Below the pieces are notes generated by a model. That model made no database searches and had not been told where the DNA came from. It worked only from the letters and a program-made list of their open reading frames with translations. Positions 55,171 through 64,000 of a stretch of DNA of 64,000 nt are shown one piece after another (position 1 is the stretch's first letter; each line of letters opens with the position of its first letter). This stretch comes from Thermomonas sp. GTDB taxonomy: Bacteria; Pseudomonadota; Gammaproteobacteria; Xanthomonadales; Xanthomonadaceae. The stretch lies in the NCBI RefSeq assembly GCF_029945965.1, contig NZ_JAQSDO010000020.1, positions 1-64,000 on the forward strand, written 5' to 3'. The position numbers and the translations under genes are program-made.

Positions 55171-56373
55171 ATGCGTTCGCGTTTGCTGCTTGTTGTTGCC
55201 CTGGCCACCGCCGGCCTTGCCTTCGCCCAGACCCCCGCGCCTGGCTCGGTCCCGAAGCCCGACGCGCTCAGCGACAACCTGCCGATTCCGGACGCGCCTG
55301 CACCGGCTTCGTCGAAGGCGTGGATCCTGATGGATTACGCCACCGGCCAGGTCCTGGCGGGCGAGAACTACGATACCCAGCTTGAGCCAGCCAGCATCAC
55401 CAAGGTCATGACCAGTTATGTCATTGCCGCGGAAATGGCCTCGGGCAAGATCAAGCGCACCGACCAGGTGATGATGAGCGAGCACGCTTGGCGCGAAGGC
55501 GGTGCCGGCACCGAGGGCAGCTACAGCGGCTTCCCGGTGAACAAGACCGCACCCCTGATCGAGATGGAAAAAGGCATGGTGGTGCAGTCCGGCAACGATG
55601 CCGCGATTGCGTTGGCCGAACACGTGGCGGGCAGCGAAGCCGCGTTCGGCCAGCTGATGAACGCCTATGCCAAGCGCATCGGCATGAAGCAGTCGCACTT
55701 CGTCAATCCGCACGGCCTGCCGGCCGAGGGTCACCTGACCACCGCCCACGACCTGGCGCGGCTGGGCCAGGCGTTGATACGCGATTATCCGGAAGCCTAT
55801 AGCTACAACAAGATCAAGGAACTGACGGTCGGTCCGATCACCCAGCCCAACCGCAATCTGCTGCTGTGGCGCGATCCGTCGGTGGACGGGATCAAGACCG
55901 GGCATACCTCCAGCGCCGGCTACTGTTTGATGGCCTCGGCCAAGCGCGGCGACCAGCGCCTGATCAGCGTGGTGATGGGCGACACCAGCGAGAACCAGCG
56001 TGCGGTGGATTCGCAGGCATTGCTCAACTGGGGTTTCCGATTCTACGAGACCCATGCGCTGTACACCGCCAACAAGTCGTTGGCGACGCCGAAGGTGTGG
56101 AAAGGTGCCGACAACAGCGTCGCGGTCGGGGTCGCACAACCGCTGCTGGTCAGCACCCCGCGCGGCAAGTACGACCACCTGAAGGCGACCATGGACCTGC
56201 CAAAATCGCTGGTGGCGCCGATTGCAAAGGGCCAGAAGCTGGGCATGGTGAAGGTCACCCTGGATGGCAAGTTGATCGCGCAATCGCCGCTGGTGGCGCT
56301 CAAAGCGGTGGAGGAAGGCGGCTTCTTCAAGCGCCTGTGGCATGAACTGCTGATGTGGTGGCAATCGGTCTGA
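55171..56373 (+). CDS. dacC: D-alanyl-D-alanine carboxypeptidase (PBP5/6 family)
   Basis: This 400-residue serine peptidase has a signal peptide (MRSRLLLVVALATAGLAFA), motifs ASITKVM (S75, K78), SGN (140-142) and GIKTGHTSSAGYC (KTG). The PBP5-type C-terminal beta domain ends in an amphipathic anchor (FFKRLWHELLMWWQSV) that holds it to the inner membrane. It trims pentapeptides. ATG at 55171 has AGGAG eight bases upstream. dacA would be an equally good symbol. Confidence 0.94.
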   Translation: MRSRLLLVVALATAGLAFAQTPAPGSVPKPDALSDNLPIPDAPAPASSKAWILMDYATGQVLAGENYDTQLEPASITKVMTSYVIAAEMASGKIKRTDQVMMSEHAWREGGAGTEGSYSGFPVNKTAPLIEMEKGMVVQSGNDAAIALAEHVAGSEAAFGQLMNAYAKRIGMKQSHFVNPHGLPAEGHLTTAHDLARLGQALIRDYPEAYSYNKIKELTVGPITQPNRNLLLWRDPSVDGIKTGHTSSAGYCLMASAKRGDQRLISVVMGDTSENQRAVDSQALLNWGFRFYETHALYTANKSLATPKVWKGADNSVAVGVAQPLLVSTPRGKYDHLKATMDLPKSLVAPIAKGQKLGMVKVTLDGKLIAQSPLVALKAVEEGGFFKRLWHELLMWWQSV

Positions 56374-56423
56374 GGGTTCCTGCCGCGAATTGAGTTTGCG
56401 GCGCCCGACCCCATAACGGCGTC

Positions 56424-56702
56424 ATGGACATGACATCAGACAATCCAGCGCACGGGTTCCAGTTCCCCGGCATTTTTGAGCTCTCCGCAATGGGCGAAGC
56501 CGAGCGTCATTTGGAGCAAGCGTTGCCACAGGCATTGATGGATGCCGGCATCGACGTCGTCAGTGAACAGATCAACTGGAAACATTCCTCGACCGGCAAG
56601 TACGTTTCGGTGCGGATCGGGTTCCGTGCCGAAAGCCGCGAGGACTATGACCGCGCCCATGTGGCCCTGCGTGCACACCCCGACGTGAAGTGGACGATCT
56701 GA
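56424..56702 (+). CDS. ybeD: YbeD-family (DUF493) protein
   Basis: This 92-residue protein has a ferredoxin-like ACT-type fold signature: [20 protein letters not shown] and [25 protein letters not shown]. YbeD stands between dacA and lipB in many proteobacteria, as here. The function is unknown. It overlaps the lipB start by 13 bases. Confidence 0.92.
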   Translation: MDMTSDNPAHGFQFPGIFELSAMGEAERHLEQALPQALMDAGIDVVSEQINWKHSSTGKYVSVRIGFRAESREDYDRAHVALRAHPDVKWTI

Positions 56703-57355
56703 GCCGCGCCATCGTCCGCGACCTCGGCCGCCAGCCGTATGAACCGGTGTGGCGGGCGATGCAGCGTTTCACCGACACGCGCGACGCCGACACACCGGAT
56801 GAGCTCTGGCTGGTGGAACACGAACCCGTGTTCACCCTCGGCCAGGCCGGCAAGCCCGAACATGTACTGATGCCGGGGGACATTCCCGTCATCCATGTCG
56901 ACCGCGGTGGCCAGGTGACCTACCACGGGCCTGGCCAGATCGTGGCCTATCCATTGCTGGACCTGCGCCGGTTGAAGATCGGCGTGCGCGATTACGTCTG
57001 CAAGATCGAACAGGCGATCATCGATACCCTGGCCGACTGGAACATCGAGGCCGTGCGTCGTGATGGTGCGCCGGGCGTGTACGTCAGTGGTGCCAAGATC
57101 GCCGCGCTCGGCATCCGCGTGCGCCGCGGCTGCACGTTCCACGGTTTGGCCTTCAACATCGCAATGAGCACGGAACCATTCCTGCGCATCAATCCCTGTG
57201 GCTATGAAGGACTGCAGGTGGTGGCGATGGCGGATCTTGGTGGGCCATCCGCGCTGGACGATGTCAAACCGGTGCTGGTCCAGCACCTGGGGGCGCAGTT
57301 TGGGATCGGCTTACATGTTGATGCCGCCCTGCCGGCGCAGCTGGCGGACGATTAG
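56690..57355 (+). CDS. lipB: Octanoyl-[acyl carrier protein]:protein N-octanoyltransferase
   Basis: This 221-residue enzyme moves octanoate from ACP to lipoyl domains. Conserved parts: [32 protein letters not shown], the Lys in [12 protein letters not shown] and the Cys in [10 protein letters not shown] that form the active site. GTG at 56690 is the likely start, inside ybeD. The stop shares four bases with the convergent island gene, so the island begins exactly here. Confidence 0.93.
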   Translation: MDDLSRAIVRDLGRQPYEPVWRAMQRFTDTRDADTPDELWLVEHEPVFTLGQAGKPEHVLMPGDIPVIHVDRGGQVTYHGPGQIVAYPLLDLRRLKIGVRDYVCKIEQAIIDTLADWNIEAVRRDGAPGVYVSGAKIAALGIRVRRGCTFHGLAFNIAMSTEPFLRINPCGYEGLQVVAMADLGGPSALDDVKPVLVQHLGAQFGIGLHVDAALPAQLADD

Positions 57356-58248
57356 AACATCTCGAATTTCTGCCGCTTCATCAGGGTGGAAGTGTTCGCT
57401 AGCTTGGGGTTTTTGCTTGCGATGCTGAGAATTATCTTGTAGCTCGCTAACGCTTCTACTGGATTCATCCCTGGGTGAGTCTTCGAAAAGTGCCCAGCAA
57501 GTAAATCCGCCCGAGTGTCGCCGAGCGTTGCGGCAAACGCATACCCTGCAAGCACGCCCGCCCTGCCATCGGAGACCGGTTTATTCATGTGCTCTGCGGC
57601 CCAAACGTAGCCAGCAAATGGCGAGCCATCGGAGAGCACATCTTCACGAAATGCAGCTAGTTCCTTATATTTTGCATACTCATCTTGTGCGGAAGCAGCC
57701 ATTTTGCTCCCGCTGTTAGCTGGGGCTTGATACTCGCGGGCAAGCAGCATGGCTTTTGCTTTGAAGCCTCCTTGTTTTGCCAGCATGTGCAGCTCAGCGG
57801 TTGGCATGCGGGCTGCCATCAGGATATCGTCTGGCAACGGGTATCCGTTTTTAGCTAACCAAGTAAGTTGTTCTTGATTCTTGAAGGAGAATGCATTGTC
57901 GAACACGTGCATGCCTTTCAATCCCGTGCTCCCAAACCCAGCGTAAAAAGTCCGGATGATCGTTTGCTCCTCTTGTGAATAGTTGGACAGGAGTAACTGA
58001 TCGTTTTCGGATTTTGGGATACGGGTATTGCTACCAAATCGATACTTCGATGGTAAATCTGTGGGGTTCGCAGGGACTTCCTGCATATCGCTAAGCCTAT
58101 ATTCTTTTGGGATCGATTTATCGCCAAGGGCGTCCGTTTCAGCATACTTCGTATCTTGTGTGGGCAGTTCACTCCACTGTCTTGCCAAAAGCATGGCCCC
58201 AGCGGTTACAAATATCATGAGCGTGATTATCGCGATTCTCTGGTTCAT
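57352..58248 (-). CDS. Uncharacterised membrane-anchored protein paired with a PLA2-like gene
   Basis: This 298-residue protein starts with a membrane anchor ([20 protein letters not shown]) followed by a helical soluble part with many short Ala-rich repeats ([30 protein letters not shown]), loosely like Sel1/TPR repeats. No family is recognised. Its ATG overlaps the stop of the phospholipase-like gene (TAATG), so the two were made together. Composition is AT-richer than in neighbours. It could be an immunity or secretion partner; this is inference. Confidence 0.6.
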   Translation of the reverse strand: MNQRIAIITLMIFVTAGAMLLARQWSELPTQDTKYAETDALGDKSIPKEYRLSDMQEVPANPTDLPSKYRFGSNTRIPKSENDQLLLSNYSQEEQTIIRTFYAGFGSTGLKGMHVFDNAFSFKNQEQLTWLAKNGYPLPDDILMAARMPTAELHMLAKQGGFKAKAMLLAREYQAPANSGSKMAASAQDEYAKYKELAAFREDVLSDGSPFAGYVWAAEHMNKPVSDGRAGVLAGYAFAATLGDTRADLLAGHFSKTHPGMNPVEALASYKIILSIASKNPKLANTSTLMKRQKFEMF

Positions 58249-58946
58249 TATGATCGGCATCCACTATCGTCCATCTCGGCCGACCATACTGCGCACTTAT
58301 AGTCTTGAGATGAGTTATTATAAGCATCTCCGCCGCGGGAGTCGACAGCGTAGTGATAAAGCTCTGCTATTGAGGTGCATGAAGAGTTACTACTTAGGGC
58401 GCAAGTACTCATCATATTGTTGAGAAATTGAGCGTCACATGTTCCTTTGCCCAAGAGTGATCAATAACACAAGTCATGTGTGTTGCATGCCGATTGGAAG
58501 TTTACTCCATTCGCTGGCTGGTCTAAACCTGTTCCGCCAGTCACTGGATAGCCTTGCGATACGATAAAATTCATAGCATTCGATCCGAGGCTGCCATCAC
58601 CGCAACCGTTTGGTTGCCAGCTCGGATCACTAAGCGGAGTCGAAGGGATATTGTTCGAACTGCAGACTGAAGGCTTCTGCGCATAAAGATTTGTACAGAA
58701 CTGGTTATGATCGACAGTAGACGGCACATCTGGAAGGTAGTCGACTTCGAGAGGAAACAATGGGGGCATGAGCTGAAAAAGCATATCTGCGCATTGATAT
58801 CCGTAGCAGATAACATCTCTGCCAATGTTGCTCGCCACCGCAACCACTCGAGGCAGGTTGGTGGGTTCTTTCGCGTTCGCTGCAGCGATTAGACCCGTCA
58901 ATGCAGCGACGATTGTGATTCTTCCAAACAGCTTAGAACGATTCAT
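58248..58946 (-). pseudogene. Phospholipase A2-like exported protein interrupted by one in-frame TGA
   Basis: Starting at ATG 58946 with GGGGAGGG upstream, the frame encodes a signal peptide ([20 protein letters not shown], cleavage near ANA), a Cys-rich part, NGCGDGS and the PLA2 active-site pattern FQSACNTHDLCY (H157, D158). A TGA at 58461-58463 (codon 162) then stops it, yet the same frame continues with GKGTCDAQFLNNMMSTC, just what follows in PLA2 relatives, to TAA at 58248. Relatives have Gly after CY, so GGA to TGA by one change is likely. As written the protein ends directly after the catalytic helix and lacks partner cysteines. Confidence 0.7.
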
Positions 58947-58976
58947 GAGCCCTCCCCGGCTCCAGGTGGGATCCCG

Positions 58977-59008
58977 ACCATAGCCCCCCCCCCCCAGGGA
59001 CTTGTCAA
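58977..59008 (-). promoter_or_regulatory. Candidate promoter of the PLA2-like gene with a 12-G tract in its spacer
   Basis: On the minus strand TTGACA (59008-59003) is followed by a 20-base spacer containing 12 consecutive G (plus-strand C at 58984-58995), then TATGGT (58982-58977). The expected transcript start falls about 25 bases before the ATG at 58946. A homopolymer between -35 and -10 is the known device for phase variation by slipped-strand length change. At 12 G the spacing is 20, longer than the optimal 17; nine or ten G would give 17-18. Confidence 0.45.
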
Positions 59009-59051
59009 CTATCATTTAATAGCGCCCGTCAATGCGTGGGATAATCCCTAC

Positions 59052-60044
59052 ATGAACAGTACCCCACGCAGCATTCCCCTGGCTGTCGTCGCTGACACGC
59101 CCACCTCGCTCGAACCCGGCGCGCGTCAGGTTGCCGGCGACAAGATCGCGCGCTCGCCGGTGGCCTTCGTGGACGCGCCGGTACTGCGCAAGCCGTCTTG
59201 GATCCGGGTGCGGATTCCGTCCGGCAACGCCGTCGCCAAGTTGAAGGCCAAGCTCCGCGAGAACCGCCTGGTGACCGTGTGCGAGGACGCCAGCTGTCCC
59301 AACATCCATGAGTGTTTCAGCCACGGCACCGCGACCTTCATGATCCTCGGTGATGTCTGCACGCGGCGCTGTTCTTTTTGCGATGTTGCCCACGGCCGGC
59401 CGAAGCCCGCCGATGCCGACGAGCCATTGCGGTTGGCGCACACCGTCGCCGACATGGGCCTGAAGTATGTTGTGATCACCAGCGTGGATCGTGACGACCT
59501 GCGCGACGGCGGCGCCCAGCATTTCGTCGATTGCATCCGCGAAACCCGCGCGGCCGCGCCCGGCATTCGCATCGAGATCCTGACCCCCGACTTCCGCGGC
59601 AAGGGCCGCATGGAACGCGCGCTGGAGATCCTCAGCGCATCGCCGCCGGACGTGTTCAACCACAACATCGAAACCGTGCCCGACCTGTACCGCAACGTGC
59701 GTCCTGGCGCGGACTACCAGTGGTCGCTGACCCTGCTTCAGAAGTTCAAGGCGCAGCATCCAGGGATCCTGACCAAGTCCGGAATCATGCTGGGACTGGG
59801 CGAAACCATGGAACAGGTGCAGGCCACCCTGCGCGACCTGCGTGCGCACGATGTGGAAATGATCACCATCGGCCAATACCTGCAGCCGAGCGCCCACCAC
59901 CACCCGGTATTGCGCTACTGGACCCCTGAGGAATTCAAGGCGTTGGAGGACTACGGCATGGCGCTGGGCTTCTCACACGTAGCCTCGGGCCCGATGGTGC
60001 GCAGCTCCTACCACGCAGACCAGCAGGCGGCCGGCGTCGTCTGA
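59052..60044 (+). CDS. lipA: Lipoyl synthase
   Basis: This 330-residue radical SAM enzyme inserts two sulfurs into octanoyl groups. The auxiliary cluster motif [12 protein letters not shown], the radical SAM motif CTRRCSFC, and the C-terminal [12 protein letters not shown] are all present. Normally lipA follows lipB directly; here a 1.6 kb minus-strand island separates them. It presumably has its own promoter in the 106 bases between its ATG and the PLA2-like gene. Confidence 0.97.
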   Translation: MNSTPRSIPLAVVADTPTSLEPGARQVAGDKIARSPVAFVDAPVLRKPSWIRVRIPSGNAVAKLKAKLRENRLVTVCEDASCPNIHECFSHGTATFMILGDVCTRRCSFCDVAHGRPKPADADEPLRLAHTVADMGLKYVVITSVDRDDLRDGGAQHFVDCIRETRAAAPGIRIEILTPDFRGKGRMERALEILSASPPDVFNHNIETVPDLYRNVRPGADYQWSLTLLQKFKAQHPGILTKSGIMLGLGETMEQVQATLRDLRAHDVEMITIGQYLQPSAHHHPVLRYWTPEEFKALEDYGMALGFSHVASGPMVRSSYHADQQAAGVV

Positions 60045-60082
60045 AAGTTCTACCCGCTTGCCCAACGATCTGGCTACCCGAT

Positions 60083-60101
60083 GCTAGGCGCACAGCCTAG
60101 C
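60083..60101 (+). terminator. Hairpin after lipA
   Basis: GCTAGGC (60083-60089) pairs with GCCTAGC (60095-60101) around five bases. No T run follows, so it may be a weak terminator or a 3'-end protector. The rest of the 213-base gap up to 60258 should hold the protease promoter. Confidence 0.35.
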
Positions 60102-60257
60102 CAGCTGCACGGTATCCGTTCACATCCCTGCACACGGTGGCGCTAGAGTGGTCGCAAGCGTGACGTGTCGTACCGAATACCGAACTTCCGGCACTGTCGC
60201 GCAGTCACAACCTTGACCCATCCTGAGCATACGGCTCTCCCACGCCGCGGATACCAC

Positions 60258-62438
60258 ATGAAGCCTATTCGTACCCTGCTTGCCTTCTCCCTCGGCCTGG
60301 CCCTGGTTGCGCCGCTTGCCTTGCTTGCGCGCAACGACAATGGCCCGATGCTGGCCGTGCCGACTACCGACCAGGCCACCACCTCGCGCCTGGTCTACGG
60401 CCTGCTGTCGGACAGCCGCTACGCCTACCGACCGCGCGCGCTGGACGATGCGCTGTCGCAGGACATCCTCAAGCGCTACCTTGAAGCCCTCGACCCCGGC
60501 AAGGTGTTCTTCACCGCGCAGGATGTCGCCGGTTTCGACCAGTACAAGACCCGCCTGGACGATGCGATCAAGAGCGGCGACGTGGCGCCGGCATGGGCGA
60601 TGTTCGCGGTGTACCGGCAACGGATGAATGAGCGCCTGACCCAGGCCCGTACCTTGCTCAAGGGCAATTTCGACTTCACCACCGACGAGCAATATCAATA
60701 CGATCGCGAAGACGCGCCGTGGGCTGCCAGCAAGGATGTGCTGGATACGCTGTGGCGGCAGTCGGTCAAGAACGACTGGCTGCGCTTGAAGCTGGCTGGC
60801 AAGAAGCCCGACGAGATCCGCAAGACGCTCGACAAGCGTTACGCCAACGTGCTCGACAGCGTGTCGGAGCTGAAGGGCGACGACGTGTTCCAGAGCTTCA
60901 TGAATGCCTACGCCAGCGCGATCGATCCGCATACCGATTACATGAATCCGCGCAGCGCGGAAAACTTCAACCTGACCATGTCCAACTCGCTGGAAGGCAT
61001 CGGCGCGGTGCTGCAGAAACAGGACGACGTGGTGCTGATCCGCGAGATCGTCCCCGGCGGGCCGGCTTCGCGCAGCAGCCTCAAGCCGGGCGACCGGATC
61101 ACAGCGGTCGGCCAGGGTGCGTCGGGCGAGATGAAGGATATCGTCGGCGTGCGTATCGATGATGCGGTGCAGTTGATCCGAGGTGCCGCTGATAGCCAGG
61201 TGCGGCTGGATGTAATTTCTGCCGAGGCCCCGCTGGACGCAAAGCCGGAACGGCTGGTGCTGACCCGTGCCAAGGTGCGCCTGGAAGACCAGGCGGCCAA
61301 GGCCGAGACCATTACCGTTCCCGCAAGCCAGGGTGAGCCGGCGCGCAAGATCGGCGTGATCAAGTTGCCGGGCTTCTACCAGGACTTCGATGCGCGCCGC
61401 CGCGGCGACGAGAACTACGCATCGGCGACCCGCGACGTCGCCCGCCTGCTGGCCCAGTTCCGCGCGCAAAAAATGGATGGCGTGGTGCTGGACCTGCGCA
61501 ACAACGGTGGCGGCTCGCTGAGCGAAGCAGTTGAACTGACCGGCCTGTTCATCGATCAGGGCCCGGTGGTGCAGGTGCGTGAATCCAGCGGCCGGGTCAG
61601 CGTCGAGGACGACCGCAAGCCGGGCGTGGCCTGGACCGGTCCGCTGGCGGTATTGGTCAACCGCGGTTCGGCATCGGCATCGGAAATCGTGGCCGGTGCG
61701 ATCCAGGATTACGGTCGCGGCCTGATCATCGGCGAGACCACCTTCGGCAAGGGCACGGTGCAGAACATGGTCGATCTGGACCGCTGGCCGGCTAACGAGA
61801 AGCCGCGCTTCGGCCAGGTCAAACTGACGATTGCGCAATTCTTCCGCCCGGGCGGCAGCAGCACGCAGAACAAGGGCGTGGTGCCCGATGTCGGCTTCCC
61901 GATCAGCGTCGACGCCAGCGAATACGGCGAGAGCAAGTTCGACAATGCCTTGCCATGGACGCGGATCGCGGTGGCGCCGCATGTGCAGTACGGCAATTTC
62001 GTCTCGCTGTTGGGCAAGCTTGACGCACGCCATGATGCTCGTGTGGCCAAGGACATCGAGTTCCAGTGGTTTGCCGAAGATGTGGCGAGCTTCCGCGAGC
62101 AGCAGGCCAAGAAGTCGGTCTCGCTCAACGAGATAGCGCGCCGCACCGAGCGTGACAAGTTTGATGCCCTGCGCAAGCGTCGGGCGGAGCAGCGGGTGTT
62201 TTTAGGCATAGAGTTGGATCCGTTGTTGCAGCCGCTTTCCGACGACGGCCTGCAGGACAGCGAGCGCAACGTCGTGCAGGATGCCGCGCGCGACAAGGCG
62301 GCCAAGAAACGCACTGATCCGTTGTTGCGAGAATCCGCGGCGATCCTGGGCGATGCAATTGGCCTGCTTGGTGCCGATGCCAAGTTGTCCGCACAGGTGT
62401 TGCCGGAATCGCATAGTGCCGGCCACTGGGTGGATTGA
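60258..62438 (+). CDS. prc: Tail-specific protease Prc (S41 family)
   Basis: This 726-residue periplasmic protease has a signal peptide (MKPIRTLLAFSLGLALVAPL), an N-terminal helical domain, a PDZ domain (about 235-330: IVPGGPASRSSLKPGDRITAVG) and an S41 peptidase domain. NRGSASASEIVAGAIQDYGRG holds the Ser and GETTFGKGTVQ the Lys of the dyad. Prc degrades proteins with nonpolar C-termini and tunes wall hydrolases. The ATG at 60258 gives the signal peptide; the frame is open further upstream. A strong terminator follows. Confidence 0.95.
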   Translation: MKPIRTLLAFSLGLALVAPLALLARNDNGPMLAVPTTDQATTSRLVYGLLSDSRYAYRPRALDDALSQDILKRYLEALDPGKVFFTAQDVAGFDQYKTRLDDAIKSGDVAPAWAMFAVYRQRMNERLTQARTLLKGNFDFTTDEQYQYDREDAPWAASKDVLDTLWRQSVKNDWLRLKLAGKKPDEIRKTLDKRYANVLDSVSELKGDDVFQSFMNAYASAIDPHTDYMNPRSAENFNLTMSNSLEGIGAVLQKQDDVVLIREIVPGGPASRSSLKPGDRITAVGQGASGEMKDIVGVRIDDAVQLIRGAADSQVRLDVISAEAPLDAKPERLVLTRAKVRLEDQAAKAETITVPASQGEPARKIGVIKLPGFYQDFDARRRGDENYASATRDVARLLAQFRAQKMDGVVLDLRNNGGGSLSEAVELTGLFIDQGPVVQVRESSGRVSVEDDRKPGVAWTGPLAVLVNRGSASASEIVAGAIQDYGRGLIIGETTFGKGTVQNMVDLDRWPANEKPRFGQVKLTIAQFFRPGGSSTQNKGVVPDVGFPISVDASEYGESKFDNALPWTRIAVAPHVQYGNFVSLLGKLDARHDARVAKDIEFQWFAEDVASFREQQAKKSVSLNEIARRTERDKFDALRKRRAEQRVFLGIELDPLLQPLSDDGLQDSERNVVQDAARDKAAKKRTDPLLRESAAILGDAIGLLGADAKLSAQVLPESHSAGHWVD

Positions 62439-62461
62439 GCCTCTCGACATGCATTGAACGG

Positions 62462-62492
62462 CGGGCGCCATTGCGGCGCCCGCTGTGTTTTC
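62462..62492 (+). terminator. Rho-independent terminator after prc
   Basis: GCGGGCGCC (62462-62470) pairs perfectly with GGCGCCCGC (62476-62484) around ATTGC, followed by TGTGTTTT (62485-62492). This is a good intrinsic terminator for the protease transcript. Confidence 0.8.
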
Positions 62493-62565
62493 GGGGCATC
62501 CTATTTCCGGGCATCAAGTGCTGGCTTGAATCAACAATGGAATGCAACGCACGGGGACATGCGCG

Positions 62566-63507
62566 ATGCAGGGCACGGACAATACGGCAGGCAGCGCCGG
62601 CTCGCGGGTGGCAGTCGCGCTGGCCTTGGTCTATCTGATCTGGGGATCGACTTACCTGGGGATCCGCTTCGCATTGGAGGGCGGGTTTCCGCCGTTCCTG
62701 CTCGGCGGGATGCGCTTCACCATTGCCGGCACGCTGATGTTCGCGGTGCTGCGCTGGCGCGGCATGCCGGTGCCGACCCGCGCGCAGTGGGGCAATGCGG
62801 CGGTGATGGGCGTGCTGTTGTTGCAGCTCGGCAACGGCATGGTGAATCTCGCGGAAAAGACCGTGCCCTCGGGCATGGCCGCAGTCGCGGTGGCATCGGC
62901 GCCGCTGTGGATGGGCGTGTTCGCGGCGATGCGTGGCGAACGGCCAAACAAGCTTGAATGGATCGGTTTAGGTATCGGCTTCCTCGGTGTGGTCTGGCTC
63001 AATTCCGGTACCAGCCTGGGCACGGCCCCGCGCGGCTTGCTCGCCTTGCTGGTGGCATCACTGGCATGGTCGTTCGGCTCGATCTGGAGCCGTGGCCGCG
63101 ACCTGCCATCACCGTTCATGGCTGCGGCGGCGCAGATGATCTGCGGCGGACTGGTGATGTGCGTGGTCGGACTGGCGCTCGGCGAGCGCATGCATGCGCT
63201 GCCGACGCACGCGGGGATCGCGGCATTTGTGTACCTGCTGGTATTCGGTTCGATCGTCGGTTTTTCCGCCTACATCTGGTTGCTGCATCACGTGCGCCCG
63301 GCGCTGGCCAGCAGCTATGCCTACGTCAACCCGGCGATTGCGGTCGCGCTTGGCGCGTGGCTCGCGGGCGAGCGCTTCGGCATGCATGAACTGGTCGCGA
63401 TGGGAGTGATCCTGTTCGGTGTGGTGGTGATTACGCTGGCCAAGGCGCGACGGTCAAAAACGCGTCCTTCGAAAGCGCATCGGTCGAAAGCGAAGGCGCC
63501 AACATGA
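62566..63507 (+). CDS. EamA/DMT-family transporter (YedA-like)
   Basis: This protein of about 313 residues has ten predicted membrane helices in two EamA repeats, with the first repeat starting VALALVYLIWGSTYLGIRFALEG. Such carriers export metabolites or amino acids. ATG at 62566 is chosen; ATG at 62542 in frame adds eight residues. A Lys/Arg/Ser-rich repeat (RRSKTRPSKAHRSKAKAPT) ends the protein. It overlaps the next transporter gene as ATGA. Confidence 0.88.
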   Translation: MQGTDNTAGSAGSRVAVALALVYLIWGSTYLGIRFALEGGFPPFLLGGMRFTIAGTLMFAVLRWRGMPVPTRAQWGNAAVMGVLLLQLGNGMVNLAEKTVPSGMAAVAVASAPLWMGVFAAMRGERPNKLEWIGLGIGFLGVVWLNSGTSLGTAPRGLLALLVASLAWSFGSIWSRGRDLPSPFMAAAAQMICGGLVMCVVGLALGERMHALPTHAGIAAFVYLLVFGSIVGFSAYIWLLHHVRPALASSYAYVNPAIAVALGAWLAGERFGMHELVAMGVILFGVVVITLAKARRSKTRPSKAHRSKAKAPT

Positions 63508-64000
63508 CCTCGTCACGCCTGGACCGGCGCGGGCTGTGGGTCGCCATCGGTGCGTTCCTGATATGGGGCGTGATGCCGCTGTACTGGCACCTGCTCAAGT
63601 CGGTGCCGTCGATGCAGATCATCGCCCACCGGATCATCTGGAGCACGCTGCTGGTAGCCGGCTGGTTGACCTGGAAATACGGTCGCGGCTGGCTGCGCGA
63701 AACGCTGTCACATCCACGCGCGTCCTGGATGCTCGCACTCAGTGGCGGGCTGATCGCGTTCAACTGGGGCATGTACATCTGGGCGGTGAATGCCGGCCAT
63801 GTGGTCGAGACCAGCCTGGGGTATTTCATCAACCCGCTGCTCAATGTGGTACTGGGCGTGGCGCTGCTGCATGAGCGCCTGAACCGCGTGCAATGGCTGT
63901 CGGTTGCGATTGCGACAGGTGGCGTGCTGTGGCTGACATTCAACTACGGCAGCTTCCCGTGGATTGCACTCAGTCTGGCGGTGTCGTTCGGCACCTATGG
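63504..64000 (+). CDS. rarD: RarD-type EamA transporter, cut by the window edge
   Basis: Only the first 165 residues are present. They show the RarD pattern: RGLWVAIGAFLIWGVMPLYW, QIIAHRIIWSTLL and NWGMYIWAVNAGHVVETSLG with FINPLLNVVLG. RarD relatives are DMT-superfamily membrane carriers. The start overlaps the upstream gene. The rest lies beyond 64000. Confidence 0.88.
   Translation, partial: MTSSRLDRRGLWVAIGAFLIWGVMPLYWHLLKSVPSMQIIAHRIIWSTLLVAGWLTWKYGRGWLRETLSHPRASWMLALSGGLIAFNWGMYIWAVNAGHVVETSLGYFINPLLNVVLGVALLHERLNRVQWLSVAIATGGVLWLTFNYGSFPWIALSLAVSFGTY

Noticed and set aside
58461-58463. Selenocysteine at the in-frame TGA of the PLA2-like gene
   Set aside because: No SECIS-like hairpin is evident just after the TGA, and the position corresponds to Gly and not to Cys in the PLA2 pattern.
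60120-62033. 637-codon open frame on the minus strand opposite prc
   Set aside because: Antisense shadow of the tail-specific protease, with random-looking composition.

Overview
This 64 kb window is a piece of bacterial chromosome of high GC content. It is most likely from a gammaproteobacterium of the Xanthomonadaceae/Lysobacteraceae (a Lysobacter-, Luteimonas- or Thermomonas-like organism). That placement is inferred from the gene-order blocks (lptM-dapF-DUF484-xerC, hslVU, mreBCD-mrdA-rodA-mltB-rlpA-dac-ybeD-lipB/lipA, algR-hemC), from a lysine-rich HU-like protein, from REP-type palindromes beginning GTAGGAGCG, and from the wealth of secreted peptidases and lipoproteins. No rRNA, tRNA or CRISPR array was recognised. 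Genes are dense, and many neighbours share ATGA/GTGA/TTGA/TAATG overlaps.

Layout. 1-2000 is a gene-poor accessory stretch: an IS21-like terminus, an HU-like protein, a DksA/TraR-like protein without zinc cysteines, and coding-like debris. 2000-9000 holds a secreted SGNH hydrolase, an Lnt-like amide hydrolase/acyltransferase with a large extra C-terminal domain, a carboxylesterase, a LytTR response regulator and hemC. 9000-16000 (minus strand) is a molybdenum oxidoreductase operon that resembles the cytoplasmic sulfite:quinone dehydrogenase SoeABC more than DMSO reductase. An SLC13 anion permease and a YbjQ-family protein lie between its subunit genes. 16000-17625 has a lipoprotein and a sterol-desaturase-family enzyme. 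17700-23000 (minus strand) is the most unusual block. It is a coupled operon of a 26-codon ORF ending in Cys, a VTT-membrane/flavin-disulfide-oxidoreductase fusion, a DUF3047 protein, an ArsS-type radical SAM protein and two transferases of the rSAM/selenodomain-associated families. A WYL regulator diverges from it and a REP palindrome closes it.

24000-31000 has a patatin-like phospholipase, an AT-rich CPBP protease, gene debris and two exported S9 peptidases. 31000-39000 has lptM-dapF-DUF484-xerC, two family-2 glycosyltransferases, a sigma-32-like promoter with hslVU, a YkgJ protein and ubiE. 39000-46500 has a DUF5916 outer-membrane candidate, an M1 peptidase lipoprotein, an alpha/beta hydrolase, a lipoprotein and a PfkB kinase. 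46600-57355 is the rod-shape and wall-remodelling cluster running into lipB. 57352-59010 is an AT-richer island separating lipB from lipA. It carries a phospholipase-A2-like gene cut by one in-frame TGA, a translationally overlapped partner, and a run of 12 C (G on the coding strand) sitting in what looks like the promoter spacer. 59050-64000 has lipA, the tail-specific protease and two DMT transporters, the last cut by the window edge.

The strongest candidates for something undescribed are (1) the radical SAM/VTT-flavoprotein operon with its tiny Cys-terminal ORF and (2) the possibly phase-variable PLA2-like island.
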